Assembly: GCA_050283925.1 (NCBI GenBank)
Contig: JBNOAI010000011.1
Span: 192,582-256,581 of the forward strand
Origin: ZC4RG25 sp023428365
Lineage (GTDB): Bacteria > Pseudomonadota > Alphaproteobacteria > Rhizobiales > Hyphomicrobiaceae
Length of the DNA stretch: 64,000 nt
Direction of reading: 5' to 3'
A model generated the notes under the pieces. That model was not told the origin of the DNA. It saw nothing but the letters and a program-made list of their open reading frames with translations, and ran no database searches. This document shows positions 8,639 to 17,779 of this stretch, in pieces; position 1 is the stretch's first letter; every line of letters starts with the position of its first letter. Both the position numbers and the translations under genes were made by a program.

Positions 8639-10009
8639 CTACGCGCGCTCGCCGCGCAGGCGCGCCGCGGCCTTGTCCGGCCCGATCAGCGGCAGCAGCG
8701 TCTTGAGTTCTGGCCCATGCTCGCGCGCCGTCAGCGCCAGCCGCAGCGGATGAAACAGCGCACGTCCCTTCTGTCCGGTTTCGGCTTTGACGGCATTGGT
8801 CCAGGCCGACCAGGTTCCCTCATCCCACGGAGCAGGTGGAAGCAGATCGGCGGCACGCGAGCTGAAGTCCGCATCCTCAATGACCGGAACAATTGGGCCG
8901 GAGACAACTTCCCACCAGCCTTTGACATCGGCAAAGCGGGTGAGATTACCGCGCACCGCCAGCCAGAACGGCTCGCCACCGTCAATGCCCGACGCCGTAA
9001 GGCGATCGGCAACGGTCGCGTACGGCGTCTGGTGCAACAGCCGCGCGTTCAGCGCACGCAACTCCGCCTCATCGAACCGGCCCGGAGCGCGCGAGATCTT
9101 CTCCATGTCGATGAGCGCCGAAAGATCATCAAGGCTCTGATGGGCTTCGATGGCATCCGACGTGCCGAGCAGCGCCGCATGACTGAGGATCGCCATCGGC
9201 TCCAGCCCTTCATCACGCAGCGCGGCGACCGACAGATGCCCCAGCCGCTTCGACAGCGCCTGACCGTCCGCTCCGACCAGCAGGCTGTGATGCCCGAACG
9301 CTGGCGGCTCTCCGCCCATGGCTTCAAACAGCTGGATCTGCACGCCGGTATTCGTGACGTGATCCTCACCACGGATCACATGCGTGATGCCGAAGTCGAT
9401 ATCGTCCACGACGCTGGTGAAGGTGTAGAGATACGAACCGTCGGCGCGGATCATGACAGGATCGGACAACGAGCCGACGTCAACGGACTGGTCGCCGCGC
9501 ACCAGATCGACCCAGTTCACCAATGTCGGCAGCGGCGTCAGCGGATTGGACGCTTCCGTGTTTTCCAGACGAAAGCGCCAGTAAGGACGACGTCCCTCAG
9601 CTTCGAGCTTCTGACGGTCTTCCGGCGTCAGTTTCAGGGCGGCTCGGTCGTAGATCGGCGGCGCGCCGCGCGCGAGCTGGCGCTTGCGACGGCGATCCAG
9701 TTCATCCTCGCTTTCATAGCAAGGATAAAGACGCCCCTCCGCCCTCAACCTCTCCGCCATTTCGTCATAGCGGGCGACGCGAGAGGACTGACGCTCTTCG
9801 CGTGCCCATGTCAGTCCCAGCCAACTCAAGTCGTCGCGGATGGCGTCAGCAAACGCCTCGGTCGACCGCTGCACATCCGTGTCGTCCAGGCGCAGGATGA
9901 ACGTGCCGCCGTGCTTGTGCGCGAACAGCCAGTTCAGCACCGCGGTGCGGATATTTCCGATGTGGAGCCGGCCCGTGGGGCTCGGCGCAAAGCGAACGGT
10001 CACCGTCAT
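8639..10009 (-). CDS. gltX: Glutamate--tRNA ligase
   Basis: A class I aminoacyl-tRNA synthetase of 456 residues that charges tRNA with glutamate. It carries the HIGH-type signature RFAPSPTGRLHIGNIRTA at the N-terminus and the KMSKS-type motif as ALSKRLG in the middle, plus the GluRS element VIRGEDHVTNT. Alphaproteobacteria often have two GltX copies, one of which may act on tRNA-Gln before amidation; which copy this is cannot be decided here. It begins five bases after the nadE stop on the same strand, so the two form an operon, and it is convergent with the lipoprotein gene. Confidence 0.95.
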   Translation of the reverse strand: MTVTVRFAPSPTGRLHIGNIRTAVLNWLFAHKHGGTFILRLDDTDVQRSTEAFADAIRDDLSWLGLTWAREERQSSRVARYDEMAERLRAEGRLYPCYESEDELDRRRKRQLARGAPPIYDRAALKLTPEDRQKLEAEGRRPYWRFRLENTEASNPLTPLPTLVNWVDLVRGDQSVDVGSLSDPVMIRADGSYLYTFTSVVDDIDFGITHVIRGEDHVTNTGVQIQLFEAMGGEPPAFGHHSLLVGADGQALSKRLGHLSVAALRDEGLEPMAILSHAALLGTSDAIEAHQSLDDLSALIDMEKISRAPGRFDEAELRALNARLLHQTPYATVADRLTASGIDGGEPFWLAVRGNLTRFADVKGWWEVVSGPIVPVIEDADFSSRAADLLPPAPWDEGTWSAWTNAVKAETGQKGRALFHPLRLALTAREHGPELKTLLPLIGPDKAAARLRGERA

Positions 10010-10014
10010 GGCGT

Positions 10015-11751
10015 TCAGGATACCTCACCGCCGTCAGCGCGTGGAGCAACGACACGCGGCGGCGACGCCTTGGCGGAGCGCGTCGGAGCCGCGGTCGTCT
10101 CTTCGCGGAATTTGTTTGTAATCGGATAACGGCGCTCGCGCCCGAAAGACCGCGAGGTGATCTTCACACCAGGTGCCGCCTGGCGCCGCTTGTATTCGGC
10201 CAGATAGAGCAGACGCTCGACCCGCTTCACCGTCTCCGGCGGATGGCCGCGCGCGACGATGTCCGGAAGCGGCATTTCCTTCTCGACGAGGCACGACAGG
10301 ATATCGTCGAGCACCTCGTAGGGCGGCAGCGAGTCCTGATCCTTCTGGTTCTCGCGCAATTCCGCGCTCGGCGCCTTGGTCAGAATATTCTCAGGAATGA
10401 CGATGCCGCCGGGCCCCTTGCCGCCTTTCGGGACATTTGCATTCCGCCACGCGCAAAGCCGGTAGACCTCCATCTTGTAGAGATCCTTGATCGGATTGAA
10501 GCCGCCGTTCATGTCGCCGTAGAGCGTGGCGTATCCGACCGACATCTCCGACTTGTTGCCGGTGGTGACGACCATGCCGCCGAACTTGTTGGAGATCGCC
10601 ATCAGCAAGGTGCCGCGCGTACGGCTCTGGATGTTTTCCTCGGCGATATCGGGCGCGCGACCGGCGAAGACCTTGGAAAGCGCCTCGCTGAAACCTTCAA
10701 CCGGCGCGGCGATCGGCACGATCTCATATTTAGTGCCCAGCGCTTCGGCGCACGCGGCGGCATCGGACAGGCTCTCATTCGACGTATAGCGATAGGGAAG
10801 CATGTAGCAGCTCACCCGATCCGCGCCGAGCGCATCGACGGCCATCGCGGCAACCAGCGCGGAATCCACGCCACCGGACAGTCCGAGCACGACGCCGGGG
10901 AAACCGTTCTTATCGACGTAATCACGCAGGCCAAGCATGCAGGCGTGATAAGCGGCGGACGCCTGCTCCTCCACGACGGCCTTCGGACCGGGCTTGCAAC
11001 GCCACTCTCCGTCAGCCTGCTCCCATTCGGTGAGGACAATCGCCTCTTCCCAGGCCGAGAGCTGAACGGCGAGACTGGAATCTGCGTTCAATACGAACGA
11101 GGCACCGTCAAACACCAGCTCATCCTGACCGCCGATCTGATTGACGTACGCCATCGGCAAGCCGCTTTCGGTAACGCGCGCAGCGACCACGTTCAGCCGC
11201 ACATCCGGCTTGGTCCAGTCGAACGGTGACCCGTTCGGCGAGATGATGATCTCAGCGCCCGTTTCCTGCAGGCATTCGATCACCTCCTCCTTCCAGATGT
11301 CTTCGCAGATCGGCACGCCGATGCGCACACCGCGCACGTTCACCGGCCCGGGTAGCGGACCGGCCTCGAACACGCGCTTTTCATCGAAGACGCCATAGTT
11401 CGGCAGGTCGACCTTGAAGCGCACCGCCTGCACCGCTCCCGATCCAATCAGAGCGACCGCGTTGTAGACATGATCGCCCTCCGGCCAGACAGTGCCGATC
11501 AGCATATCGGGGCCGTTCTTGAGCTCCTCAGCCAGCGTCTCGACACCGTCTCGCGCCCTGGCAACGAATGCGGGCTTCAGAACCAGATCCTCAGGTGGAT
11601 AGCCGGTCACGAACAGCTCTGACAGCACCACGAGATCGGCGCCCATACGGGCCGCCTCGGCATGCGCCTGCCTGGCTTTCGCGAGGTTCCCCGCGATATC
11701 GCCGACGGTCGGATTGAGCTGCGCGAGCGCGATCTTCAGGGTTCTGGACAT
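10015..11751 (-). CDS. nadE: Glutamine-dependent NAD(+) synthase, two-domain
   Basis: Makes NAD from deamido-NAD with ammonia released by its own glutaminase domain. The N-terminal nitrilase-fold half shows the Glu-Lys-Cys set (VVLSELFVTGYP, RFKVDLPNYGVF, GVPICEDIW). The C-terminal synthase half has the PPi loop GLSGGVDSALVAAMAVDALG and TTGNKSEMSVGYATLYGD. The length of 578 residues is normal for the two-domain form. ATG 11751 is preferred to the in-frame TTG at 11787 because family members begin just before the KIALAQLNPTVGD motif. It is followed by gltX with a 5-base gap. Confidence 0.95.
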   Translation of the reverse strand: MSRTLKIALAQLNPTVGDIAGNLAKARQAHAEAARMGADLVVLSELFVTGYPPEDLVLKPAFVARARDGVETLAEELKNGPDMLIGTVWPEGDHVYNAVALIGSGAVQAVRFKVDLPNYGVFDEKRVFEAGPLPGPVNVRGVRIGVPICEDIWKEEVIECLQETGAEIIISPNGSPFDWTKPDVRLNVVAARVTESGLPMAYVNQIGGQDELVFDGASFVLNADSSLAVQLSAWEEAIVLTEWEQADGEWRCKPGPKAVVEEQASAAYHACMLGLRDYVDKNGFPGVVLGLSGGVDSALVAAMAVDALGADRVSCYMLPYRYTSNESLSDAAACAEALGTKYEIVPIAAPVEGFSEALSKVFAGRAPDIAEENIQSRTRGTLLMAISNKFGGMVVTTGNKSEMSVGYATLYGDMNGGFNPIKDLYKMEVYRLCAWRNANVPKGGKGPGGIVIPENILTKAPSAELRENQKDQDSLPPYEVLDDILSCLVEKEMPLPDIVARGHPPETVKRVERLLYLAEYKRRQAAPGVKITSRSFGRERRYPITNKFREETTAAPTRSAKASPPRVVAPRADGGEVS

Positions 11752-11808
11752 GACGTAGTTCTTAGCGGGACCGCCAGCAGCCGGCAATGACCGACACGGC
11801 AGGGCTGA

Positions 11809-12507
11809 TCATCCTGCAGTACCCACTGCGCGGGCTAACGCGGCACGAGCGAGAAGCCGCGTGGAATCGAGCGTCGGCAGCGGAGAATTGCCATCATTCA
11901 TGAGGAGGGGAATTTCCGTGCAGCCGAGCACGACCGCATCGCAGCCTTGCTGCTGCATCCGTTCGATAACCTGCTGGAAATAGACCACGGCCTCCGGCGT
12001 GAATCGGCCATACACGAGATCGTCCATGATGATGCGATTGATCGCGTCGCGTTCGGCAACGGAGGGACGCACATACGCGAGGCCGCGCGCTGTCAGCTTC
12101 TCGGGATAGATCTCGCTATCGACCAACCAGCGTGTGCCGGTCAGCCCCAACCGCCGAAATCCACGCCTTTCAGCCTCGCCGGCCACGACCTCGGCAATAT
12201 GCAGCCAGGGGAGCGGCGAGCGATCGGCGATGAACGGCAGCGCCTGATGAATGGTGTTATCCGGACAGATCAGGAAGCTGGCGCCCATGCCGGCGAGCTT
12301 GTTCGCCGACGACAGCATGATCTCACCGACGCCTTTCCAGTCGTTGCGGTAGATGCAGGCCATATAGTCGGCCAGCGAATGCGTGTGCATCGAAACTTCA
12401 GGATGCGCATGAGGGCCGAACGTCTCAGCCCCCTCGACGCAAATCGTGCGATAGCACAGAGCTGCACCCTCGGCGGAACAGCCAACGATCCCGATGTGCT
12501 TGGGCAT
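11809..12507 (-). CDS. Aspartate/glutamate racemase family protein
   Basis: A 232-residue protein of the Asp/Glu racemase superfamily. The two cysteine motifs are present: ICPDNT in the N-terminal half and VLGCTEIPLLM in the C-terminal half, as expected for the two-base cofactor-free mechanism. The N-terminus KHIGIVGCSAEGAALCYRTI is typical of the aspartate-racemase-like branch. The substrate is uncertain. It lies 57 bases upstream of nadE on the same strand and may be co-transcribed. Confidence 0.85.
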   Translation of the reverse strand: MPKHIGIVGCSAEGAALCYRTICVEGAETFGPHAHPEVSMHTHSLADYMACIYRNDWKGVGEIMLSSANKLAGMGASFLICPDNTIHQALPFIADRSPLPWLHIAEVVAGEAERRGFRRLGLTGTRWLVDSEIYPEKLTARGLAYVRPSVAERDAINRIIMDDLVYGRFTPEAVVYFQQVIERMQQQGCDAVVLGCTEIPLLMNDGNSPLPTLDSTRLLARAALARAVGTAG

Positions 12508-12530
12508 GGTCGCCCCTGATGTTTGGGGAA

Positions 12531-12557
12531 GAGACGGCGGAAAATTCCGCCGTGCTC
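12531..12557 (-). terminator. Hairpin after DAHP synthase
   Basis: A perfect 9-base inverted repeat (ACGGCGGAA at 12534-12542 and TTCCGCCGT at 12545-12553) lies directly downstream of the DAHP synthase stop on the minus strand, with a possible GAG/CTC extension. The tail on that strand is pyrimidine-rich (CTCTTCC) rather than a clean T run, so termination strength is uncertain. It separates DAHP synthase from the racemase gene. Confidence 0.5.
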
Positions 12558-12558
12558 C

Positions 12559-13947
12559 TTAGGCCGAGACGGCCGCCGGGAACGGCTGGGCCGAGGCGAT
12601 ACGCTCCTGCTTCAAGCGCTCTGCCATCAGGAAAGCAAGCTCCAACGCTTGGTCAGCGTTCAGGCGCGGATCGCAATGCGTGTGATAGCGGTCCGACAGA
12701 TCAGCCTCGGAGATCGCAACTGCACCGCCCGTGCACTCGGTCACGTTCTGGCCGGTCATCTCGACATGCACGCCACCCGCGTGGGTGCCTTCCGCGCGAT
12801 GGATCGCGAAGAACTGGTCAACCTCGCTCAGGATGCGGTCGAACGGCCGGGTCTTGTAGCCCGAGCCCGCCGTGATCGTATTGCCGTGCATCGGATCGCA
12901 CGACCACACCACGGTGCGGCCGGCTTTCTTCACGGCGCGGATCAGCTTCGGCAGATGCGCCTCGATCTTGTCCGAACCGAAGCGACAGATCAGCGTCAAC
13001 CGACCCGCCTCATCCTTCGGGTTGAGGATGTCGATCAAACGCAGCAGCCCGTCGGCGTCCAGCGACGGCCCGCACTTGAGACCGATCGGATTGCGGACGC
13101 CACGGCAGAACTCGATATGCGCGTGGTCCGGCTGACGCGTACGGTCGCCGATCCACAGCATGTGCCCGGAGGTCGCGTACCAATCGCCGCTGGTGGAATC
13201 GAGACGGGTCAAAGCCTGCTCATAGCCGAGCAGCAGCGCTTCGTGACTGGTGTAAACCGACGTCGAACGAAGCTGTGGTGTGTTCTCCGACGTGATGCCG
13301 CAAGCCCGCATGAAGCCCAGCGTCTCGGTGATCCGATCGGCCAGTTCCTGATAGCGATGGCTCTGCGGCGAACCATTGATGAAGCCCAGCGTCCACTGAT
13401 GCACGCGCTCCAGATCGGCGTAACCGCCGCTGGCGAACGCGCGGATCAGGTTAAGCGTCGCCGCCGACTGACGATAGGCCTCGAGCTGGCGCTGCGGATC
13501 AGAGATACGGGCGGCCGAGGTGAATTCCGCGCCGTTGATGATATCGCCGCGGTAGCTCGGCAGCTCGACGCCATCTTTCTTCTCGACCGACGACGAGCGC
13601 GGCTTGGCGAACTGACCGGCCAGACGCCCGACTTTCACCACCGGCGAGCCGCCAGCATAGGTCAGTACGATCGCCATCTGCAGGAAGACGCGGAAGAAGT
13701 CGCGGATGTTATCGGCGCGGTGCTCCAGGAAGCTCTCGGCGCAATCCCCACCCTGAAGCAGGAAAGCATTGCCAGCGGCGACCTCGGCTAGTCCCTTCTT
13801 GAGCTGGCGTGCCTCACCTGCAAACACCAGCGGCGGAAACGTCGCAAGCTTGGCCTCGACCTCGGTCAGAACCGCGTTGTCGGGATAATCGGGAACCTGG
13901 ACGATCGGTTTTGATCTCCAGCTGTCCGTGCTCCAAGAGGCGCGCAT
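12559..13947 (-). CDS. Class II 3-deoxy-7-phosphoheptulonate (DAHP) synthase
   Basis: First enzyme of the shikimate pathway, condensing phosphoenolpyruvate with erythrose 4-phosphate. At 462 residues it is the plant/class II type. Motifs include LLQGGDCAESF, YRGDIINGAEF, SHEALLLGYEQ, HMLWIGDRTRQPDHAHIEF and VVWSCDPMHGNT. The ATG at 13947 has a GGAG ribosome site eight bases upstream; an in-frame TTG at 13953 is less likely. It appears to be a single-gene unit followed by a hairpin. Confidence 0.95.
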   Translation of the reverse strand: MRASWSTDSWRSKPIVQVPDYPDNAVLTEVEAKLATFPPLVFAGEARQLKKGLAEVAAGNAFLLQGGDCAESFLEHRADNIRDFFRVFLQMAIVLTYAGGSPVVKVGRLAGQFAKPRSSSVEKKDGVELPSYRGDIINGAEFTSAARISDPQRQLEAYRQSAATLNLIRAFASGGYADLERVHQWTLGFINGSPQSHRYQELADRITETLGFMRACGITSENTPQLRSTSVYTSHEALLLGYEQALTRLDSTSGDWYATSGHMLWIGDRTRQPDHAHIEFCRGVRNPIGLKCGPSLDADGLLRLIDILNPKDEAGRLTLICRFGSDKIEAHLPKLIRAVKKAGRTVVWSCDPMHGNTITAGSGYKTRPFDRILSEVDQFFAIHRAEGTHAGGVHVEMTGQNVTECTGGAVAISEADLSDRYHTHCDPRLNADQALELAFLMAERLKQERIASAQPFPAAVSA

Positions 13948-14195
13948 CGCCAAATCTCCATATCGGCCTGCCGCTTCCGCGGGGCCTCTCCCAAGTCCTT
14001 AATACCTTTCGGTACGTTTGCGCCGCTTATACGGCAAAGCTGCGAGCAGGGCCAGTCCGGGCGAGAGGGAGAATTGGATACCCGCGGGGCGGGTGGGAAA
14101 TCTCGATCTATCGCCATTGAAGACAGTTAATTCCCGGCATGCTGGCCTGACACACCATATGGCGTCGCAGCCCGCGCCGTGCCAGCATAGCCTGC

Positions 14196-15326
14196 ATGCC
14201 CGTCAAAGAACCAACGTTCACGTTCGGCATCGAGGAAGAATACCACCTCGTTGACCGCAGCACGCGCGATCTGGCAGCGGCTCCGCAAGCGATGATGGAT
14301 ACTTGCCTCGCCAAACTCGGTGGCCAAGTCAGCCCCGAGTTCCTCAAGTCTCAAATTGAGATCGGAACGCCGGTGTGCCGCGACTTCCGCGAGGTGCGCC
14401 AGCACTTGGCTGACATGCGCGGCACCATCGGCGAGGTGGCGGCCGGATTTGGCCTCGCGCCGATCGCGGCTTCCACACATCCAATCGCGCGTCCCGGCCA
14501 GCAAGCCCCGACCGACAAAGAGCGTTACCAGTCGCTCGCCCGCGACCTCCAGGCGGTCGGCCGCCGGCTCGTCATCTGCGGGATGCACGTCCATTGCGGC
14601 ATCGACGATGACGAGTTGCGTATCGACCTCATGAACCAGGTCCGGTACTTCCTGCCCCACCTGTTGGTGCTGTCGACATCATCGCCATTCTGGGGCGGCG
14701 AGAGCACCGGTCTCAAAAGCTACCGCCTGTCGGTGATGGATCAGCTTCCACGCACCGGTCTGCCCGGACGCCTCGCGGGATGGGCCGAGTACCGGCGGAC
14801 GGTCGATGTTCTGGTGAAAGCGGGCGTCATCGAGGATGCGACCAAGATCTGGTGGGATCTGCGCCCGTCCGACCGTTTCCCGACACTGGAAATGCGCATC
14901 ACCGATGTCTGCACCCGGCTTGATGATGCGGTTGCCATCGCAGCGCTGTTCGTCTGCTTCTGCCGGGCACTTTATCGGCTGAGACGCAATAACCAGAGCT
15001 GGCGCACCTATCCGGTCTTTCTGCTGGAAGAAAACCGCTGGCGCGCCCAGCGCTATGGCGTGCAAGGCTCGCTGTTCGATTTCGGCAAGGGGACGCTGGA
15101 GCCGTTTCACGATCTCATGAACGAAATCCAGGCGCTCGTCGCGGAGGACGCCGTCGCCCTCGGCTGCGAAGCGGAAATCGCGCGCGCCGGAGCAATCGTG
15201 CAGGAAGGCACCAGCGCTGATCGGCAGGTCGCCACCTACGAGCGACTGCTCGGCTCAGGAGCATCCCAGCGCCAGGCGTTGGAAGGTGTGGTCGACATGC
15301 TGATCGCGGAAACGCTGACGAGTTAG
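14196..15326 (+). CDS. Carboxylate-amine ligase, YbdK/GCS2 type
   Basis: A 376-residue member of the glutamate-cysteine ligase type 2 family. It begins FTFGIEEEYHLVD, the ATP-grasp-like GCS2 start, and contains ICGMHVHCGIDD and TLEMRITDVC, which carry conserved catalytic His and Glu residues. YbdK proteins have weak gamma-glutamylcysteine ligase activity in vitro; the physiological reaction is unclear. It is divergent from DAHP synthase and convergent with yceI (22-base gap). A link to glutathione would be notable because glutathione reductase lies 2.5 kb away, but the two are not in one operon. Confidence 0.88.
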   Translation: MPVKEPTFTFGIEEEYHLVDRSTRDLAAAPQAMMDTCLAKLGGQVSPEFLKSQIEIGTPVCRDFREVRQHLADMRGTIGEVAAGFGLAPIAASTHPIARPGQQAPTDKERYQSLARDLQAVGRRLVICGMHVHCGIDDDELRIDLMNQVRYFLPHLLVLSTSSPFWGGESTGLKSYRLSVMDQLPRTGLPGRLAGWAEYRRTVDVLVKAGVIEDATKIWWDLRPSDRFPTLEMRITDVCTRLDDAVAIAALFVCFCRALYRLRRNNQSWRTYPVFLLEENRWRAQRYGVQGSLFDFGKGTLEPFHDLMNEIQALVAEDAVALGCEAEIARAGAIVQEGTSADRQVATYERLLGSGASQRQALEGVVDMLIAETLTS

Positions 15327-15348
15327 TGCTCGTTGGAAGACGCTGCCG

Positions 15349-15972
15349 CTACCCCTTCAGCAAAAATTCCACCTCGATGGTGATGCGGATCTCATCACCG
15401 ATCAGCGGCAATGCGCGCGTCAGTCCCCAGGCACTACGCAGCACGGTCGTGGTGGCCGAGAAGCCCGAAGCCCACTTGCCCTTGAACGTCGGATTGATCG
15501 GCGCGAACGGATGCTCGCCGCTGAAATTCCACATCACCTGCAACGTGACGGGGTTGGTCACGCCGAGGATCGTCAGCTCTCCATCCACCTCACCGGTTTT
15601 CTCGGTGATGACGCGCACGGACGTACTCTTGAAGGTGATGATCGGATGCTCAGCGACATTGAAGAAATCGCCGCTCTTCAAGTTGCTGTCGTATTCGGGA
15701 ACGCCCGTGAAGACGCTGCCCGTCTTGATCGCAACGTTGATCGACCCCGACGTCGGATCGGTCGGCGTGAATTGTAAGCGACCATCAACATCCAGGAACT
15801 GGCCCGACTGGCGCGACAGTCCCAGATGATTCCAGGTGAAGCGTACCGACGAGTTCTGCTTGTCCATGACCCAGACGTCGGCCATCGCCGGAACGTTGAT
15901 CGTGACAATCAGCGCCAATGATAGCGCAAAGCCCATGCAGAACTGAGCGATACGATCGGCCGAACGAGACAT
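15349..15972 (-). CDS. YceI-family periplasmic lipocalin-like protein
   Basis: A 207-residue secreted protein with a signal peptide (cleaved near PAMA, residue 31). The YceI signature is clear: VWVMDKQNSSVRFTWNHLGLS near the start, HPIITFKSTSV in the middle and EVEFLLKG at the end. The fold is an extended lipocalin that binds a polyisoprenoid in some family members; the cellular role is not settled. It is downstream of the SDR gene on the same strand (82-base gap) and convergent with the YbdK-type gene. Confidence 0.92.
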   Translation of the reverse strand: MSRSADRIAQFCMGFALSLALIVTINVPAMADVWVMDKQNSSVRFTWNHLGLSRQSGQFLDVDGRLQFTPTDPTSGSINVAIKTGSVFTGVPEYDSNLKSGDFFNVAEHPIITFKSTSVRVITEKTGEVDGELTILGVTNPVTLQVMWNFSGEHPFAPINPTFKGKWASGFSATTTVLRSAWGLTRALPLIGDEIRITIEVEFLLKG

Positions 15973-16054
15973 GCAGGCGAATTCCCGGTGACTGCTGCGA
16001 ACTGCTACCCTCGCGGCTCACCAGGATATTGTGACAGTATGACGGCGGCTTCCC

Positions 16055-16810
16055 TCACAACCCCGCCGACATGCCGCCGTCAACAGCCAGTTCCGAACCG
16101 GTCACGAAGGTGCTGTCATCGGAGGCAAAGAACAGCGCGGCCCGCGCCACATCCTCGGCACGGCCGAAGCGGCGCATCGGCGTCTGATCGATCAGCGCCT
16201 TGTTGATCGCCGGGTTGCGCAGCACCCGCTCCGTCAGCGCGGTCTCGATAAAACCGGGCGAGAGCGCATTCACGCGAATGCCAAACGGCGCATATTCGAC
16301 CGCGAGCGCACGGGTGAGCGACAGCACCGCGCCTTTCGTGGCGGAATAGCCTGCGAGCTGACGCAGGCCTCGGGTCGCCATGATCGAGGCCAGATTGATC
16401 AGAGATCCGCTGCCTGAGACCTTGAGCAGATCAAACCCATCGCGCGCCACGCGTACGACGCCATCGAGATTCACTTCGCGGATTTTGACCCAATCCGAGT
16501 CCGACATATGGCGAAAGTCACCGCGCACGTTGAGACCGGCGTTATTGACGATCACATCGAGGCGACCGTGGTCCTGCTTCACGGTCCGGAACATCGCGGT
16601 GACATCCTGGCCGCGCGACACGTCTACGGTCATCGCGCGACAGGCGTTGCCCTCGTCGGCGATACCTTTCGCGGCTTCCGCCGCCGCAGCCTCGTTGACA
16701 TCGGCCAGATAGACAAAGGCGCCCTCAGCAGCGAAGCAGCGCGCGATGCCCAGTCCTATTCCCGCAGCTCCGCCCGTTACCAACGCGATCCGGCCGTCCA
16801 GACGCCCCAT
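16055..16810 (-). CDS. SDR-family NAD(P)-dependent oxidoreductase
   Basis: A classical short-chain dehydrogenase of 251 residues. It has the cofactor motif TGGAAGIGLGIA, NNAG, the catalytic Ser in LASIMA and YSATK, then NALSPGFIETAL. An Asp after the second strand (YLADVNE) suggests NAD preference. The C-terminal SELAVDGGMSAGL end is normal. The substrate is unknown. It may be co-transcribed with yceI. Confidence 0.9.
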   Translation of the reverse strand: MGRLDGRIALVTGGAAGIGLGIARCFAAEGAFVYLADVNEAAAAEAAKGIADEGNACRAMTVDVSRGQDVTAMFRTVKQDHGRLDVIVNNAGLNVRGDFRHMSDSDWVKIREVNLDGVVRVARDGFDLLKVSGSGSLINLASIMATRGLRQLAGYSATKGAVLSLTRALAVEYAPFGIRVNALSPGFIETALTERVLRNPAINKALIDQTPMRRFGRAEDVARAALFFASDDSTFVTGSELAVDGGMSAGL

Positions 16811-16929
16811 GAACCATTCCCTTCTATCGATCCGACCTCGTAGCGATGATCAGACCGATAGGCGGCTCACCCGGCGACGGCAAGACCTCCTGCCGACGCA
16901 TGGCAAACAGCTTGTTGGCACATCACGGA

Positions 16930-17652
16930 TCAATAGCGGCAACAGCCACCGGTATATGCCCCGGCGCTATAGTCGGGATAGTCGTACCCGATGACGAACT
17001 TCACGCCGAACCTGAAGATGTGCTGGTCGACGTCGATGTCGTTGCGGATTCTGGTGATGGTTTCACCGTCCAGGACCGGCTCACTGAAGGAAAAACTCTC
17101 ATATCCGGCAAACAGATACTCACCGAACAGGATTGCGTTGTGCCAGTTGTATTCAACGCCGCCGCCGACGGTCCAACCGATCAGGGAGTCGTTTTTGTTG
17201 TACCGCGATGTCGTGATCGGATCGAATACGCCGTCGAATGCCACGCCCAAAATAGACAGCCCCGCCGTTCCATACAGGAGGACATCCGGATGGACGTAAA
17301 CGCCTGCCCGCCCGCGCAGCGTCGCCTGATAGTCGATATGCAGTTTCCGATAGTCGAACGCTTCGTTGAATGTGTCGACGGCGAGATCGGTCTCGATACC
17401 AAAAATCAGCCCACTGTGCAGAAGCCAGTCGTATCCGAATGTCCCGCCCCCGGCGAAGCTTGCCCCGGAAACTGACCCCTCGGCCTCATACGGCTTGTTG
17501 ACGTCAAAGTTGTTAGACCCGACCTGACCGAACACGCCGAAGCGTAACAGACCCGATCCTTCGAAATTTTGTGCGTGAGCTTGCTCCGAGACCGCGGCAG
17601 CCATGCAGAACAAGAGTGCAACCGAGGTCCGGATGATGGCAGCTGCCCTCAT
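16930..17652 (-). CDS. Small outer-membrane beta-barrel protein (Omp25-like)
   Basis: A 240-residue protein with a signal peptide (cut near AHAQ) and alternating amphipathic strands with glycine/aromatic patterns (GTFGYDWLLHSGLIFGIETD, GVEYNWHNAILFGEYLFAGY), resembling Omp25/RopB porin-like barrels of Hyphomicrobiales. Unusually, the expected last strand HIFRFGVKFVIG is followed by an 18-residue tail ending in GGCCRY. ATG 17652 is favoured by a GAGGA ribosome site; ATG 17667 and 17664 are also in frame. Function is probably surface structure or a small pore. Confidence 0.75.
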   Translation of the reverse strand: MRAAAIIRTSVALLFCMAAAVSEQAHAQNFEGSGLLRFGVFGQVGSNNFDVNKPYEAEGSVSGASFAGGGTFGYDWLLHSGLIFGIETDLAVDTFNEAFDYRKLHIDYQATLRGRAGVYVHPDVLLYGTAGLSILGVAFDGVFDPITTSRYNKNDSLIGWTVGGGVEYNWHNAILFGEYLFAGYESFSFSEPVLDGETITRIRNDIDVDQHIFRFGVKFVIGYDYPDYSAGAYTGGCCRY

Positions 17653-17716
17653 GACCGTCCTCATCATCGTGGTGTGAGTTGCAATTACAGCAGGTCGAAT
17701 CGCAGGATTAATCTAC

Positions 17717-17739
17717 CATAGGTTGCAATATTGCCTATG
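17717..17739. promoter_or_regulatory. Imperfect dyad between gor and the barrel gene
   Basis: CATAGG at 17717-17722 and CCTATG at 17734-17739 flank the AT-rich centre TTGCAATATTG. It lies downstream of gor and 65-87 bases upstream of the barrel start at 17652. It could be an operator for the barrel gene or a weak terminator for gor. No T run follows on the minus strand. Confidence 0.3.
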
Positions 17740-17779
17740 TGCTCGCGACGCCTCTCTCGCCGGGAATTGCGCGGCTCGC

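Noticed and set aside
8629..8657. Inverted repeat GCGCGGCG/CGCCGCGC at the gltX and lipoprotein gene ends
   Set aside because: Short, very GC-rich and inside coding sequence; such repeats occur by chance here, and no T run follows.
8717..10129. A 470-codon plus-strand frame
   Set aside because: It is the reverse shadow of gltX, which is certain from its synthetase motifs.
12523..13791. A 422-codon plus-strand frame
   Set aside because: It is antisense to class II DAHP synthase and has no domain of its own.
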